A stretch of 64,000 nt of DNA from the NCBI RefSeq assembly GCF_008831285.2, contig NC_045147.1, positions 17,648,854 to 17,712,853 of the forward strand, written 5' to 3'. Shown piece after piece: positions 50,992-63,757 of this stretch (position 1 is the stretch's first letter; each line of letters starts with the position of its first letter). The position numbers and the translations under genes are program-made. The stretch comes from Nymphaea colorata. Lineage: Eukaryota > Streptophyta > Magnoliopsida > Nymphaeales > Nymphaeaceae. Below the pieces are notes generated by a model. It saw nothing but the letters and a program-made list of their open reading frames with translations. It had not been told where the DNA came from and did not search any database.

Positions 50992-52466
50992 TAACAATAT
51001 GTCATCGCTTCATGTATGTATCAGAACAATTTTAAATGCATGGAACAAAAATATATTGCAACTCCGTTGCCAAATGGCTCCTTAAGTGCCCAATACCGGA
51101 GACAGAAACCTTGTGCTAAGGGCACAAATACATAATAGCTTAACTTTAAACCATTCATCTGCTTATATTTTTGGCTTTGGCTCCCTTTTTCATCAGCCAC
51201 ATTTGTTTTTTTCAACTAGTATGAGGGTAGCGGACCCTACCACTTAAATGCTGTCGGTCCGAACAATTCCTTTTTTCACATGAGGGGTCAGGTCGAGAAT
51301 CATCTCTCTTTGTCGAATTGAATTGCACAAGACTCAATAACAAGAGGCATAAATTTTAAAAGTCAAGTTCATATAATGTAGAGATGTATACGTGTGTGTA
51401 TAGACTAAGCATTTTAGCTGCTCGTGGGATTTGGGAATCACTTTATCTGTTTGTTTCAACACCACAGATCTCAGATCTGTGGATTGAAGGTCTGACAACT
51501 CCCATCCGACCTTAAATCCACGACTTTTTATATATGACATGGATTTAATATCCACACTATTACGATCTTCAATGGAAGCTAAACTTTCAAAGCACTCTCA
51601 TGAGTGAGTACTTTTACTGCATGAAACTCTCTGCGGCTCTGCATGTTAGAAAACCTAAGACTCAATATCAAACATGCATTGTCAATGTGGAATAAGAAGT
51701 TATGAAAAATACTTAAAATTAAAAGATCCAACTTTTCTAACTCTTCAAAATCTTATGTTTAAAGAAAATATTTTCTTATTAGTAAACTTTTGGGCTTGAA
51801 GTTTAGAACCATCCACTTAGTTTGAGAAAGAATACTTGCACACATATGAAGAAGTCATTTCTTTTCTATGCAGATATGGTTAAGCGGGGAAATATACTAT
51901 ACCAACCTGATCAGTTAATTAACCATCTCTTGTTACGTTACCTGGACCATGCCAAATATGGAGATCCCATTAAAAAAAAAAAGTTTGAAAAACTTAAAAT
52001 GAAAAGCGATGATTTTGAGAAATAAATAGCCAGAGGACTTTTATTTTAAAAAATTTCACCATTAAAAAGACCTACCTGGGATCAAATTAGGGAGGCAAAG
52101 ACAATGCCTACGCAATAAAAATCCGTTGCTAAAAAACATTCATTATATGAGTGGTTTATGGTGCACCAATTGTTTATGATAATCTTATCACGGTTTTAGT
52201 TTTCAAGCGTGAAACGAAGACCAGACCCATTACAATTAATTATTAACATTTTTTTTACAATGTAACCTCATAAATATGATCTTAAGTGTGATTTATTGAG
52301 AAACATATATTAAATTAATCAATTTCTTACATAAACAGTCCTTTTTAATAATAAAAAACATGAACATCTCCATAATATTAAAATTTTGAAAGAAGAAACA
52401 TCAATTTTTTTTTTCAAAAATGAGTTGAACTAAAGTGTGATTCGTGTTAAATTAGTGTTTATAAAT
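50992..52466. other. About 1.5 kb present only in duplication copy B
   Basis: Copy A joins GGCAAC directly to GTACATTAG, whereas copy B has this extra DNA between the same words. It is AT-rich with no recognised coding or clear terminal repeats. It may be an insertion into B or a deletion from A. Confidence 0.45.
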
Positions 52467-52555
52467 ACATTAGAAGGTTTACATTTTATTTAAAGCAAAT
52501 GTTTAACACGACTTAAGAGGTCTCGCTTTTATCTTTTACTAAACTGGTCTGGTCT

Positions 52556-52568
52556 CTGTCTCTCTCTC

Positions 52569-52599
<31 letters not shown>

Positions 52600-52600
52600 A
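52556..52600. repeat. CT then TA microsatellite
   Basis: CTCTCTCTCTTTC followed by about 14 TA units, corresponding to the CT-rich stretch in copy A. Confidence 0.85.
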
Positions 52601-53066
52601 GCCAAATATCTCATCCTAAGAGTGGCTTCTCCGTTTTCAAAATGAAAAAAAAAACATGGAAAAGATGTATTCTCAAGTGAGACCTGAGCTCGCTTAAGTG
52701 TGCCCCCTCTCACTAAGTTTGGCAATCTGGAATACAGAGTAAATGCTGGGTCTCCATGAACAAGAAATTTTCATAAAGTAAAGCGATAAAGAAAAACTTG
52801 GAAGATTTGTCCAACTTGATTGTGCCCGTGCCCATGTAGCGGGTAAAATTGACTGAGGTTGACGTATCAAACACTTTAAATATCTATCGAGAATTCGGCA
52901 ATCGCTTTTCCTCTTCTCTTTTGTTTCTTTCCAAGGCAAGTGTGGAGCATTGAAACCATTAAATATATCCCTTTTGCTCAAGGGGTTGCCACTTACTTCT
53001 ACCATCTTTATGTCATTCCACTATCAGATGATCTCCATCTCCTCTCCTTCTTGTAATGAAATCTCT

Positions 53067-53071
<5 letters not shown>

Positions 53072-53138
<67 letters not shown>
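53072..53138. repeat. (TA)n(GA)n microsatellite
   Basis: About 19 TA units run into about 14 GA units. It pairs with the run at 44661-44728 in copy A. Confidence 0.92.
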
Positions 53139-53141
<3 letters not shown>

Positions 53142-53525
53142 AAGCTTCCTACTTTCGAATCCATAAAGGCATGCAAGTAATCACTAAATTAGTTATTTTA
53201 GGAGCTCCGGATTCGCCCGTAGAGAAAACATATGGAATATATTTTGCAGTCAATATTCTGAATTGCACATAAAACAAAGTAATTAATTGAATATTCCCAT
53301 GGATCTATGCTGCATATCGAGAATATGGGATATGGCAAAAGGATGTGTCTAAAAAAAAAAGAAAAGGCCCACACTTTCGAAAATATTCTAGTAACATGCA
53401 AAGCAAATCAAGTTCATCAAGGAACGTAAATCCTCATTTGCTAAAAGGAGGGAGGGCCACTCGACCAAAAGAAGGCCGTGAAACACACTCTTCTAAAAGA
53501 TAATATTCCCTTTAGATTTCAGCCA

Positions 53526-53687
53526 TCACTGCCTAACTTTAGAAAAGTCGTATTCCTGAGAAGAAATCTTGCGTTTGGGATCACGCAAAACACAACCAAA
53601 TTCTAAAACTCCAACGTCATAGCTGTCAGCAGCAACAGCAAAATCAAGAAATCTGTGCTCCCACGCGAAACGATGAAATGGAAAATT
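53526..53687 (-). pseudogene. Terminal exon of an unrecognised gene, copy B, with intact acceptor
   Basis: A T-rich tract and TTGTTTTCAG (acceptor AG at 53689-53688) precede NFPFHRFAWEHRFLDFAV... to ...EYDFSKVRQ and TGA (53528-53526): 53 codons, phase 0. The 3' UTR-like flank to 53372 is shared with copy A. Upstream exons were not found before the SAUR gene at 54341, so this is a 3' fragment or the end of a gene whose other exons I missed. Product not recognised. Confidence 0.55.
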
Positions 53688-54340
53688 CTGAAAACAAGAA
53701 AAAAAAAAAACGCAAGGACAAGTATCACATGGTGGCACTAGCAGAAGAACAGTGACAGTTTCAAGCCCCTATACAGAGTAAACTATTCTATGCTGGCTTC
53801 ACTTTCTGCTATGCAATGCCAATGATGATAATTCAGTGAGATGGATTGGTATCAGCTTACACTAATACAAGATCGCCCATAGTTTGTGATCAACAGAAAA
53901 GGAGTACCGTGTTCAGTTTGAAACTCGTCTTTTTAGGTGAACAGAAGAAGTCCACATCAGTTGAGATATAGAAACACATATAAAAGAGGAACATGGAAAC
54001 CAGCAGTCGGCACAAGGCAAATAAGTTGAAAGAAATTCATGGCATCCAAACTCATTGGCCATGGAAAATATAAAGCTTTTGATTATTCCAGGTGAAGTTA
54101 CAGTGCTGCTGGTTGGTAATGGCTGTTGTCAACCCGGAAAAATGACATAAGAAGTTGCAGACTCTGTAATCGATCAACACCGACCCGGAAGTTCTAGTCC
54201 AGAGGTGGTGTGGCGGGGTGACACAACTCAAAAACTGTGTCTTGGGTCCTAACTCAAATATATCACAAAGCCAAAGCAAAGGCCACCATTCTTTGGATCC
54301 GCCAATTGCTTTGGGCAGGACGATCATCTCCCTGATGAAC

Positions 54341-54634
54341 CTAACAAGAGTGGCTGTGCTCGCGCTCCATGAGCCATTTCAGGTGGAGGAAGTCGTCGAC
54401 GGAGCAGGGGATCCGCAGGGGGCCGGGGGTGCGGAAGCCGTAGACCTCTTGCGCCTCCTCCAGGAGCCGCCGGAACCGGGGATCGGAGAGGTAAGTGATG
54501 GGAATGACGAAGCGGCGCTGACCTTCCTCTTCGAGGCCGACCTTGACGGCCAAGCAGCCCTTGGGGACGGCCTTGCTCTGCTTCGATGATCTCCTGTCGA
54601 AGTCCATGGAGGGGAGTGCGATGTACCTCCCCAT
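54341..54634 (-). CDS. SAUR-family auxin-responsive small protein
   Basis: A small intronless protein of 97 aa, typical SAUR length. SAURs promote cell expansion, mainly by inhibiting PP2C-D phosphatases and so activating plasma-membrane H+-ATPases. The SAUR core is clear: VPKGCLAVKVG, RRFVIPITYLSDPRFRRLLE and EEAQEVYGF, then GPLRIPCSVDDF. The N-terminus (MGRYIALPSMDFDRRSSK) is basic. The start is the first ATG, 82 bp downstream of a good TATA box. It has higher GC than its surroundings, which is common for SAURs. It is a single copy here, not in a SAUR cluster. Confidence 0.93.
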   Translation of the reverse strand: MGRYIALPSMDFDRRSSKQSKAVPKGCLAVKVGLEEEGQRRFVIPITYLSDPRFRRLLEEAQEVYGFRTPGPLRIPCSVDDFLHLKWLMEREHSHSC

Positions 54635-54715
54635 TCTCGGGAAATAAATAGTGAGAAAAGGAAGGAGGAATTTGGTAGTGCTAATGCAGTTGGTGTTGGA
54701 GAAGAAGGTGAGTTA

Positions 54716-54725
54716 ATTATTTATA
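54716..54725 (-). promoter_or_regulatory. TATA box of the SAUR gene
   Basis: TATAAATAAT on the minus strand, preceded by CACCC. It lies 82 bp upstream of the SAUR ATG, which leaves a leader of about 50 nt. Confidence 0.65.
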
Positions 54726-55150
54726 GGGTGGGGACGGGGCCACTGCTGTGCTGGTGGTCTTTCTTGGTCTTTCTGTACGTTTGTACTGGAGGAGGAAGAA
54801 GAAGAATCTCTCCCCTTCTCTCTCTTCCTCATTGGAGTACGTTGTAGCAGTTATTGGTATGAGTAAGAAGACCGCATCTTTTCAAAATGTACTGCGGGGC
54901 CCTTCATATATTAATGTACCTGGAATAATTCATGTGTGTGCGCATGTACATCCTCGTGCGACAGATTTCATGGAAATTATTTGAACCATTCAGTGATTTA
55001 AGGAGATGTTATTATGAAATTTAAGTTGGTACAAATATCCCTCGAATAACAATACAAAATAGTTTTCTTAATCGAAATCTTTTAATTTGAGGGGTATTGT
55101 AGTTTTTTGAAACTACAATTATGTTTTTATTTTTTTCAACTTAATCTCCA

Positions 55151-55375
55151 CCATCTTAATTTTTTTAAATCATTGATCCACATTAAGTTTGGCATATGAA
55201 AGTTTAGTAGCTACTGATCTTCCTATGTATAAAATATCCCAAACCACTAGGTCAGGTCTACCATCTTAATTTTTTTAAATCATTGATCCACAACAAGTTT
55301 GGCATATGAAAGTTTAGTAGCTACTTGTCTTCGTGTATATATATATATGAAATATCCCAAACCACTAGGTCAGGT
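55151..55375. repeat. Tandem duplication, 110-bp period
   Basis: CCATCTTAATTTTTTTAAAT begins copies at 55151 and 55261. Both continue AAGTTTGGCATATGAAAG, TTTAGTAGCTACT and CCCAAACCACTAGGTCAGGT. The second has a short TA expansion. Internal words recur in the fold-back element at 60544-60689. Confidence 0.85.
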
Positions 55376-58300
55376 ACAAAAACGAGACAACTCAAAATCT
55401 GTTGGTAAAAAATTGTTTATATAATCTAACATATAGCTATGATCTTAAAGATGTCTTGATGAAAACCATCTCCTATAATAATAAAAAAATGGATGGCTCT
55501 TATGACATCAAACAATAGTAGGAAAATCAATATTTTTCTTAAAAATAACCTGAACTAAGACATATTTTTTGTTCAGACAGTATCTACAAACACATTAAAA
55601 CGTTCGCATACTGTTTCAAATATCGTTTAGCAAAACAAAAGTACCCACTATGACGGTAGTTGAAAACTAAATGGCCAGAAAACCATGTTGTTGGTCTCAA
55701 CTTCTTGAAAAATGATCACAAACATTAACAAAATGACCCAAATGTTACTTTTCCCTTTCGAAAGTTGTTTCGGGATAGCCCTTGAGTTCGGCTCCATAGG
55801 TTGTGCATATAATACATATATATATATAAAACGCATACAAAGGTTCATTTACTGTTGATGCAGTGCTGTGGGATTGGAGTCAGACAGCAACGAACTGTGT
55901 GACACATACCCTTTTGTACAGAAGCCACAAGGCAATCAGCAAAACATGCGGACTAGTTTATTAGTCCCGCACGCGATCATGGAAGTCGGAGTCAGAAAAG
56001 AGAGACACGCGCCATATCTTCAATGGTACGTCTACTTAGAAAAGCACCCATATCTCTTTTATAAAAGATACCAATAATCTACCTATGATAGAGATAGTTA
56101 GCACCAATAAAACCTACAAGTAACTTGCATTTTTATCATCAACCACATCATCATACTGCAATATATATATATATATATATATATATATCATTACAGCTCT
56201 AATCCAGTTCACTTTTAATTATTTAAGATGGTTGTATGCGGACGCTGGTGGCGTCCGACCTTTAGAGCTGGATGGCGTACGGAAGCAGGTGGATGTGCAG
56301 ACATGTTTGAGTCGTGAGGATGGACTCATGCTTGGTTCGCAGTACCCCACTCATGGAGACGACAAATTATCCAGAAATGCTGCGAGGGGCTTGCTGCCTC
56401 CACGTAGCAGTGGGGATGAGTTAGGCACATGGGGGCAACTGCTTCGGACATTCTCTCCTCCACATGACATTCTCTTTAACTTTGGAAGATTGCGAGCGTT
56501 AGTTGGCAGCAATCGTTGCTGTGGCGACAAAAAATGGCTGCCCGATCGACAATGGCTGCCACTCTTGGAACACGAGACCTGGCCCCTGCTGGTTTAACCT
56601 ATAGTACCTGCTACGTAGTTCTTATTATATTTGACTCTTTCGGCTTTTGAATCTAAAAAGCTTTCAATTATGATGAACACGATGATTCTCTGCCGGGAGA
56701 ATGTCACCCTTTCTTTTGTTTATTTTACTCGAGGAAACCACACCTAAAATCCTTAGTTCAGCCAAGTGTTACCTTGTCGGAATCTTTATATAGAATTGTT
56801 CTTGAATGCGTAAGGTAAATTTTTACTTTTTAAAACAGTTTGTGAGCTCAAGTTAGGGATGTTAACAGATTCTCGAAATTGAATCGGGTTATGTATTATT
56901 AGCTTATCTGTTTCTTTGGATGTTCACGGATTTGACTACGAATAATAAGGTGTCTATAAATACCATATTTGAATTTGATTTTAATCTGTTTTTGACATTT
57001 CACATCCTTATCTGACTTTTAGACTGAATCTAAACTAAATTATGATATATTAAGAACCGACTTTCAAAATGTGTGGACATCGGAAATAGAGTTTTTGTGA
57101 TAATCACACACAACTAAAGAACACCGTTCGTGCAAGAAAAAAATCACCATTAATCGTTTTTAAGGGAGAAGAAAGCAGATGCCGTTGTACCATCTCCAAG
57201 TCTTGATTCATTGTTCATCGGACTCAATTTCATGTTTATTTAAAAGGCTGGCACAAACTGTCTATACAAATGATTTTTGAGCTATCTTCATCTCAACTAA
57301 TGTTAGAAAACAATCTCTTCGATAACTAGATGAGCCCTGATCTTCTGCAGACAACTCAAAGAGACCTGATACTTCCTCAGCTACCAACTATATATATAAA
57401 TATGTATATGCCAAATTCTGTGTTGGAAGACGTAACAAATGTGAGATGGGATTGGAATGTTCGGTCCAGTGGCGTGCATATTCGTGAACTTTTAATGGCG
57501 TGCTATCTTTGCCAGATTCTGTGTTGGATATGGAGTGCAGTTATTCATTTTATATATCTTTTCTCTTAAAAGGCAGTAGCAATACTAATCTGATAGTTAT
57601 TCCTCTTTGTCCAATCCATCTTTTGCTAGTCGTCGTCGCCGGCGGCGGTGGTGGTGGGGTTGTTCCGCTTCTGCGCCGCCCAAGCGTGGCTCTTCCCTGC
57701 CTTTGCTTCTTCTTCGGTCGGCACCGGCATGCGGCCGTCCACGCACACACACAAACAAAGGTGTGGAATATGCAGCATCGGATCTTTCAGTGGTCCACTG
57801 CGACGGATGCAAGAAAATGGCGGAAAGGGCAAATAAGAATTGATGGTCTCTTCGTGATCGTCTCTTGGATTTCGTGGTGGTGAGTTGTTGGTGATCAAAC
57901 TGAACCACACAGGTGTGATCTGTGTCGTCTGGTCGAGTAAAAAATCAGCATTCGGATTGTTAGAACCCGACATGTGTGCTTTGCAGGAAAGCATATTTGA
58001 TTCAAGTGCAAAAAAATAATAGGCTTCTTGGTGTATGAAGATAGGGATGATCAACAGTTCGTTGAAAGAAACACTCACTTAGAGTTGTAAGCCTTTGCTT
58101 AAGAAAATTGTTTTGTTTAGGGGCCGTTGTTATGTATCCGACTCATTTTTTTGGAACAAATTTATGAAACAGTAATGTCGTGTTTGTACCTAAAAATCCA
58201 ACTTAATTTAGTTATTGGTTCATGTTTGGCACTTGGATTGGACTCGAGGATCAAATGAAAAACTAAATAAGATGAATTTAAACTTATACAATGAAGGATC

Positions 58301-59461
58301 CGACCCAGAGAGAGAGAGAGAGAGAGAGGAGAAAAATAGGAATAGCATTAGCAGAACTTATTATGAAGCAGTCACCAGCAAGAAAATGATCACTCTGGAG
58401 CATAGAGTAGCGAAGAGAAAGAAGGAAAAATGTGGCCACCAGGCATAGGGCGGCACTGCACTACATTGCCCACATTCTATGGTAGGGAGAGAGAGAGAGA
58501 AACATGTGAGAAAATGCACCTGGGCTCATATCTATCAAATGATTGACACTAAGCCGAAAGATGGGCTGCCGTGTTTGGCACCACACGACCGGCTTCATGA
58601 AATCGACGGAAGTGGGACCAAGAGCACGATATTTGGAGTTCGTGAACTTGTCACATCACATCCCATATGAAGTACGACTTTAACACCAGACGCACCTTGG
58701 TCTCATTTGACCGGGACCCACTCGGCACATCCGGCGCAACCCCATGTGCTCGGCCACGGCGAGCCACAAGCGCAGTGCCTTGTTAGGGTCAACAAAGCAG
58801 CGATGCCCTCTAGCTAGCTAGGGCTGGCCGTGCATCCCATGTGTGGTGCGTGGAAAGGCCGAAAATTATGGCGTGGAGGAACGTTTGACCAGGGTGGGGG
58901 CTTCAGGTTTTGCACCATTATTGCGTCTATGGTGGAGCCACAATGTAGAATTAACCAAAACTCATATGTTGTTGGATGACATATTGTTGGTCATTTAATT
59001 ATAAGAAAAGAAGAGTTTGGCAGCATTAGCATGGGCTGGTTCCAGTTGGGTGTCGGGACAAAAGCTAAGTTGGCTAATACTTATCCAATCAATGTCGGTT
59101 GGACCAGGTTTGAGGATACCAGATTTTTTGTTTTTTTCTTATTAAATTTAAAGCTGTGCTGGAGTGTTAATGGAGTTCTATTAACTATTAATTTGAAGCT
59201 TTGTGTGTGTGTGTGTGTTTTACTGATGTCAATTCTTTCTATTGTACCAAATTGATTGGATCCAATAACTACATCATCCAAATAGATCTTGACTGTTCGC
59301 ATTGTTAAGTTGAAAAATGACTCTGGATATAGAGTAGTCTCTGCCACCTGTTGCAGCCCAAAGAAATAAAGTTTACGAGAATCAAATTGACGATGGAGAT
59401 TTAACTGACCTGAAGGCCAAACCATCTACACGATCTCTATGGGGAAAGTCCTTTTATATAT

Positions 59462-59805
59462 CTATGTTACTTGAGTGCGGGGTGCGGGTGCTGGCGTGGT
59501 ACATCTTAAAAAATTTAGGTGCGGCGATGCGGTGAGAGTATTTTATTATTATTATTATTAATTTATTATTATTATTATCTTTTATAGTTTTACCTCAAAG
59601 TTCAAAATAAAAATTTCAAATATAACAAATTAAAGAATAGATAGTTTGTATAGTTCACTTTCAGTCATAGACGAACAAATGCACTTGAATAACACAATTA
59701 GACCGACTCTTGTTTGACCACTTTGGGTGCGCTACGGGAGGCACACCCGCACCCGCATCATGGGGTGAGAAGCCAAAAAAGGTGCACCCAGGTGACTTAG
59801 CTATA
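59462..59805. repeat. GC-ended repeat with inverted TGCGGGTGC / GCACCCGCA words
   Basis: Starts CTATGTTACTTGAGTGCGGG and ends GGTGCACCCAGGTGACTTAG with an AT-rich centre including (ATT)n. The ends are partly inverted repeats. It shares opening words with the intronic repeat at 25310-25622. No ORF. Confidence 0.5.
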
Positions 59806-60543
59806 TATCTAAATAATTAACTTATCTCTAGTGCTCACTCATATTTTCCCCAAGGAAAGCCAAATGAAGACTGGAAAACTGTCATGACCTCCACTATTTA
59901 GATTTTCTTCCATGGCATTAGCTCCACTTGTTGGTCCATGACAAGCCTTTCAAATTTCTTCTTATTTTATCACTTGTTCTTTTTTTTCTTCTGCATGACA
60001 GGTGGATTAGAGCCATTCTTTTGAGAAAGAAAGTTACTCTCTTTTGGTCCTAATGGAGCAATTTTCATTAGAGCTTTGATGGGGGATGACGATCATAAAA
60101 GGGTGACAATAGAGAGTAAATTATAGCTGCACGGTCTTTGGTCGAAGCAACATGATGTTCCACGGAGAGCAGACACCTTTTCTTTCCCCTTTCATAAGTC
60201 GTGATTCTGGTTGAAGATTATTATTGGAGCCTCCCATTGCAGGAACCAGAACAAACGAGAACAGAAAGATTAAAGAAAGAGAGAGCGAGGCAAAGGAGAA
60301 GAAAAAGGTGGAGCTCGCACTATAGATGGATTGAATCTCGACATATTGAGTGAACCAAAACGGGCCTGCGGACAGCTAAGGATCCCCCACAAAATTTTCA
60401 GAGTGATTCCTTCTTTGTCTTTGATCGTTGGAGGCATCTTTCATTAACCACTGGTTCCCTGAAATGCTTTTTCTTCATTAGATAACGATAAGAAAGATCG
60501 CTGACTGGTGGACACACGCGAAGCGATATATATATATATATGT

Positions 60544-60689
60544 CATCTAGTTTTCTTAAAATCAATGGCTCAAACAATTCCTGTTAAGTTTGGTATATGA
60601 AGTATCTATGAAAACCGGTAGCTACTGGACCTCAATACACCAACCTTAATAGGAATTGTTTGAGCCGTTGTTTTTAAGAAAACTAGATG
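60544..60689. repeat. Fold-back element: 51-bp arms, 44-bp loop
   Basis: The left arm (60544-60594, CATCTAGTTTTCTTAAAATC...) pairs with the right arm (60639-60689) at 47 of 51 positions. A third, direct copy of the right half follows at about 60733-60819. A transcript would make a long hairpin. It is probably a small MITE or fold-back transposon. Confidence 0.82.
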
Positions 60690-61585
60690 ATGATGAAGAT
60701 TAAATTGATAAAAAAATAAGTTTGTATTTTCATATGAAAACTGATAGCTAGTAAACATTTCAAACACCACACTTAATTAGAATTGTTTGAGTCGCTGATT
60801 TTAAGAAAACTAGAAGGTGAATATTAAATGATAAAACATAAAAGCCCAGTTGTTATTTAAAGTAAGTAAAATACTCATCAAAGAAAAAAAAAGGCTTTGG
60901 TGTTCAAAAATGTTTACCTCCTTTGAAGAGTATTTTTAGTCTTTTGGAAATAAAACCAAGGGTGTTTACTCATGGAAATGAAAAAACTTGATCTCTATTA
61001 CATATTTCGCAAATTTATGAAGTGGCATGGGAGGTATGATCGTCCCTCGAATGGTACCGCGGTGCATATGCGCATCTGTTGCACTCACACATATGCGCAC
61101 ACAAAAGAACATAATGCTTTAATCATGCTACATTAACATCCATGCGTAGAAACCTAATATTATCATATAAATCATGGTTCATTATTATCATATAATCATT
61201 ACCATCACCACCGGCCTTGCCCACAAGCCCGAAATATATATATAAATATTTACTGCCAAGGAAGTAAGTCATTGTACATGGAACAGAACTCATCAATCTC
61301 GTTAGATGGCAACTCTCATCATTATATATAATCATAAAAACGAAAAATACATGCTTCAATGAAGCTCATCTCTCTCATACATAAGAAACCAGGCAACAAA
61401 AGCAGGTGTCACTTGAAGAGATGACAAAGAAAAATATTAGACACGACACATACACAACATGAATTTAGGTGGGTTGGTTTTTATTCATTGTCTAAGTGGT
61501 CGGCGACACACATGTTCATACGAACACACACATATATATATATAAAGAGAAAGAAAGAGGAATGTATCAGTATATAATTATATAT

Positions 61586-61975
61586 AGGCTGGTATGGGCA
61601 GTTGTCCTTGCCAACCCAAATTCTAGGCCTGGGTATCGGGCCTGCCCAGGCCGCAAAGGAGTCGGGCTAGGGCTGGCCCGACACCCGAAACATGAGCTCG
61701 ACCTTGGTGAGACACTTAAAACCTGAGCCCGGGCCTGGGTCCAGCCTGTATAAAATTTTAAAAAATATATATTAATATAAAATAATATATAAAGATAATT
61801 AATTATTATAATATATTACAATTATATAAAAATAAAAATAATATTAATATTAAAAAAATCTTACCGGGTCGAACTAGACTTAGTCGAGTCCACCCGAGCC
61901 AGCCCGCTGCCTTTTTCCAAGTTCGAGTCATGTCGGGTACTCATCAGGTACCCGACCCGACACCCAGGCTTACCA
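61586..61975. repeat. Dispersed GGGTACC-type repeat, inverted relative to 35860-36175
   Basis: Begins with GGGCTGGCCCGACACCCGAA-type sequence and ends CATCAGGTACCCGACCCGAC, with a TA-rich core of about 120 bp. Order and strand of the words are opposite to the copy at 35860-36175. Confidence 0.5.
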
Positions 61976-63267
61976 AATTCTATGCTTATGTTTATGTAGA
62001 TACCTTAAAATTATTTGGTTATTTATATTATACTGTGTGCCCGGGACTCTTATGAATGAGGATTCCTAAAATAGTACTCCTTAGCTTAAAAAATGATTTC
62101 TTTAAGACACTTAAATTCTTGTTAGAAGATTTTGTTTAGTAAAAGAACAATTTGCTAATATAATGTTGTGATTACTAGTTCAATACATTTGGAGATTTAA
62201 ATTATTTTAATGTAAATTATGATTGCCAACTAGCAAAATGTTTAGTATTCTAGGAGCTGTTAAATTTTTTACAATTAAACTAACACATTTAAAACCCAAA
62301 AAAATAATTGACTCACATACATATTTTCTATCATCATTCATAAAAAAAAAAATTATAATTAAAGTTAGATTCCACAAAACATACATCAGTATATGGCCTA
62401 CGTTAGGTGTGTCATTGATCAAAGTTGTTGGGGATACCTCTCTCTCTCTCTCTCTCTCTCTCATCTCGAAGTTCTAAGGCACCACAAAGCCGTAAAGTTC
62501 ACTGCTTTTGCTGAGTCCGATACAAGAAAGATTATCTTACACGGCCATTCCAGGTAATTTTCTTTTATAATTGAGAGAAACCACTCTTGAGTAGGAGACC
62601 TAACTAACCGCACTCATTTAATTTACGCTCTTATGATCGACACTTCGATATGCGAAGACGACCACCATCAACAGACATGGCCAATCAGGAGATGGACTGA
62701 AAGGTATGGTTAGATCTGCCTTACTAATTCAACTAATTAATTAGTTTTATCGGATCAGGTATGGATTAGAGCACAAATATAATTTCAAAACTTTCCTGTT
62801 GTCCTAAAGCATGAAAATCGGCGAATTAATTCTGATAGCTTTCTTTCCCATTAATTCTAGCAGCACATTTGATAAGGAAGGAGAAGCTTCGGACTCTTCG
62901 ATGTATCTCCTCCTCACACAATTAGACTGCAAGAGAAATATTTCTGGTATTTTGACAAAATCATGAGGAATATTTTCAGGCTGTTTTGGGACTTGGGTGT
63001 GAAGTTTAGAGTGAAAATTTGCTATAGTGAAAAAAGTTTAGAGTGCAGAAAATAAATATGAATACTCCAATTAGGAAACAAATGTAGATAAGATAAAGAG
63101 GGAAGGTGCCTTTCTCAAGCTGCAGTTAAGACAAAACATATTTGCATATTATGCAGATTTAAAAGCCAAACCGCTTCTACCGGTACTGCCTATAGGGCAA
63201 ATTGCCTTCTTATTTACACTATAAATGTGGTCACCTTGACAATGATCTTATGCTCAATTATCTATTT

Positions 63268-63269
<2 letters not shown>

Positions 63270-63307
<38 letters not shown>

Positions 63308-63309
63308 CA
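63270..63309. repeat. (AC)n(AT)n microsatellite
   Basis: About 11 AC units followed by about 9 AT units. Confidence 0.9.
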
Positions 63310-63757
63310 CACTCATGATGTAGAAAGTCATGAAAGATATACTAGATAAGTGATTTTCCAATAATTTGCCCAATCAAATGTTTCATCATGGATTTGTTTG
63401 TGTAATTATATTTTTCTTGCTTATAAATTAATTTCCTATTTCTAGCATGGCATTCAGATCTTCTACTTTACAGTAATTTGGTCTGTGGAACTGTAAATGC
63501 AACAGGAATTTAGCCTGCAAAACTGTAAATGCAAAACACACTTTTAAGAGTAAAAATCAACACTAACCTGATGCTTGTCTGAAAAACTATGATTAAAATT
63601 AAGATTGCTATAGCAGGACAATTTTTGCTCTTTGTGATCTGGAACTCTTAGCTAAGCTACATTAGATCTCGTTTCATGTGAAACGTCAAGATAAGGAGAC
63701 CATTCCATTGGACCCATGAACAGTGAACGATTCTACAAGATCAACAATGTTATGGCT

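Larger units (their letters stand above)
50234..53687. repeat. Segmental duplication, copy B (expanded)
   Basis: Holds the same ordered blocks as copy A (43867-45043). Extra DNA is present in three places: the minisatellite and flank (50577-50970), about 1.5 kb between GGCAAC (50991) and TACATTAG (52467), and further DNA at about 52600-53070. The PPR gene lies between the two copies. Confidence 0.82.
54740..60540. other. Intergenic DNA, repeat-rich, no firm gene
   Basis: Holds the 110-bp tandem repeat (55151-55375), a (TA)n run (56161-56188), (GA)n runs (58309-58330 and 58487-58501), an (ATT)n stretch (59542-59578) and a GC-ended repeat (59462-59805). GC-rich patches at 56240-56590 and 57630-57750 have open frames in several phases but no recognisable domain. 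Confidence 0.4.
60830..63757. other. Intergenic DNA up to the aspartic protease
   Basis: AT-rich, with the GGGTACC-type repeat at 61586-61975, a (CT)n run at 62441-62461 and an (AC)n(AT)n run at 63270-63309. The last few hundred bases are expected to hold the protease 3' UTR. No other gene recognised. Confidence 0.4.

Noticed and set aside
54052..54327. Minus-strand frame just downstream of the SAUR
   Set aside because: It lies in the expected SAUR 3' UTR and resembles no protein family.
56232..56597. 121-codon plus-strand frame
   Set aside because: It starts from a non-ATG codon and shows no domain. The ATG-led frame nearby is short.
57626..58078. Long minus-strand open frame over a GC island
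   Set aside because: The opposite strand is open in two frames as well, owing to a GGC/CCG-rich repeat. No domain seen.
59081..59425. Minus-strand frame with YLDDVV, resembling the reverse-transcriptase catalytic box
   Set aside because: No other RT motifs occur on either side, and the flanks are low-complexity. A four-to-six-residue match is not enough.
62464..62554. Exon-like stretch (HHKAVKFTAFAESDTRKIIL) ending at a possible donor CCAG/GTAATT
   Set aside because: Only about 30 codons, no partner exons on either side, and preceded by a (CT)n run. It may be a relic but cannot be supported.
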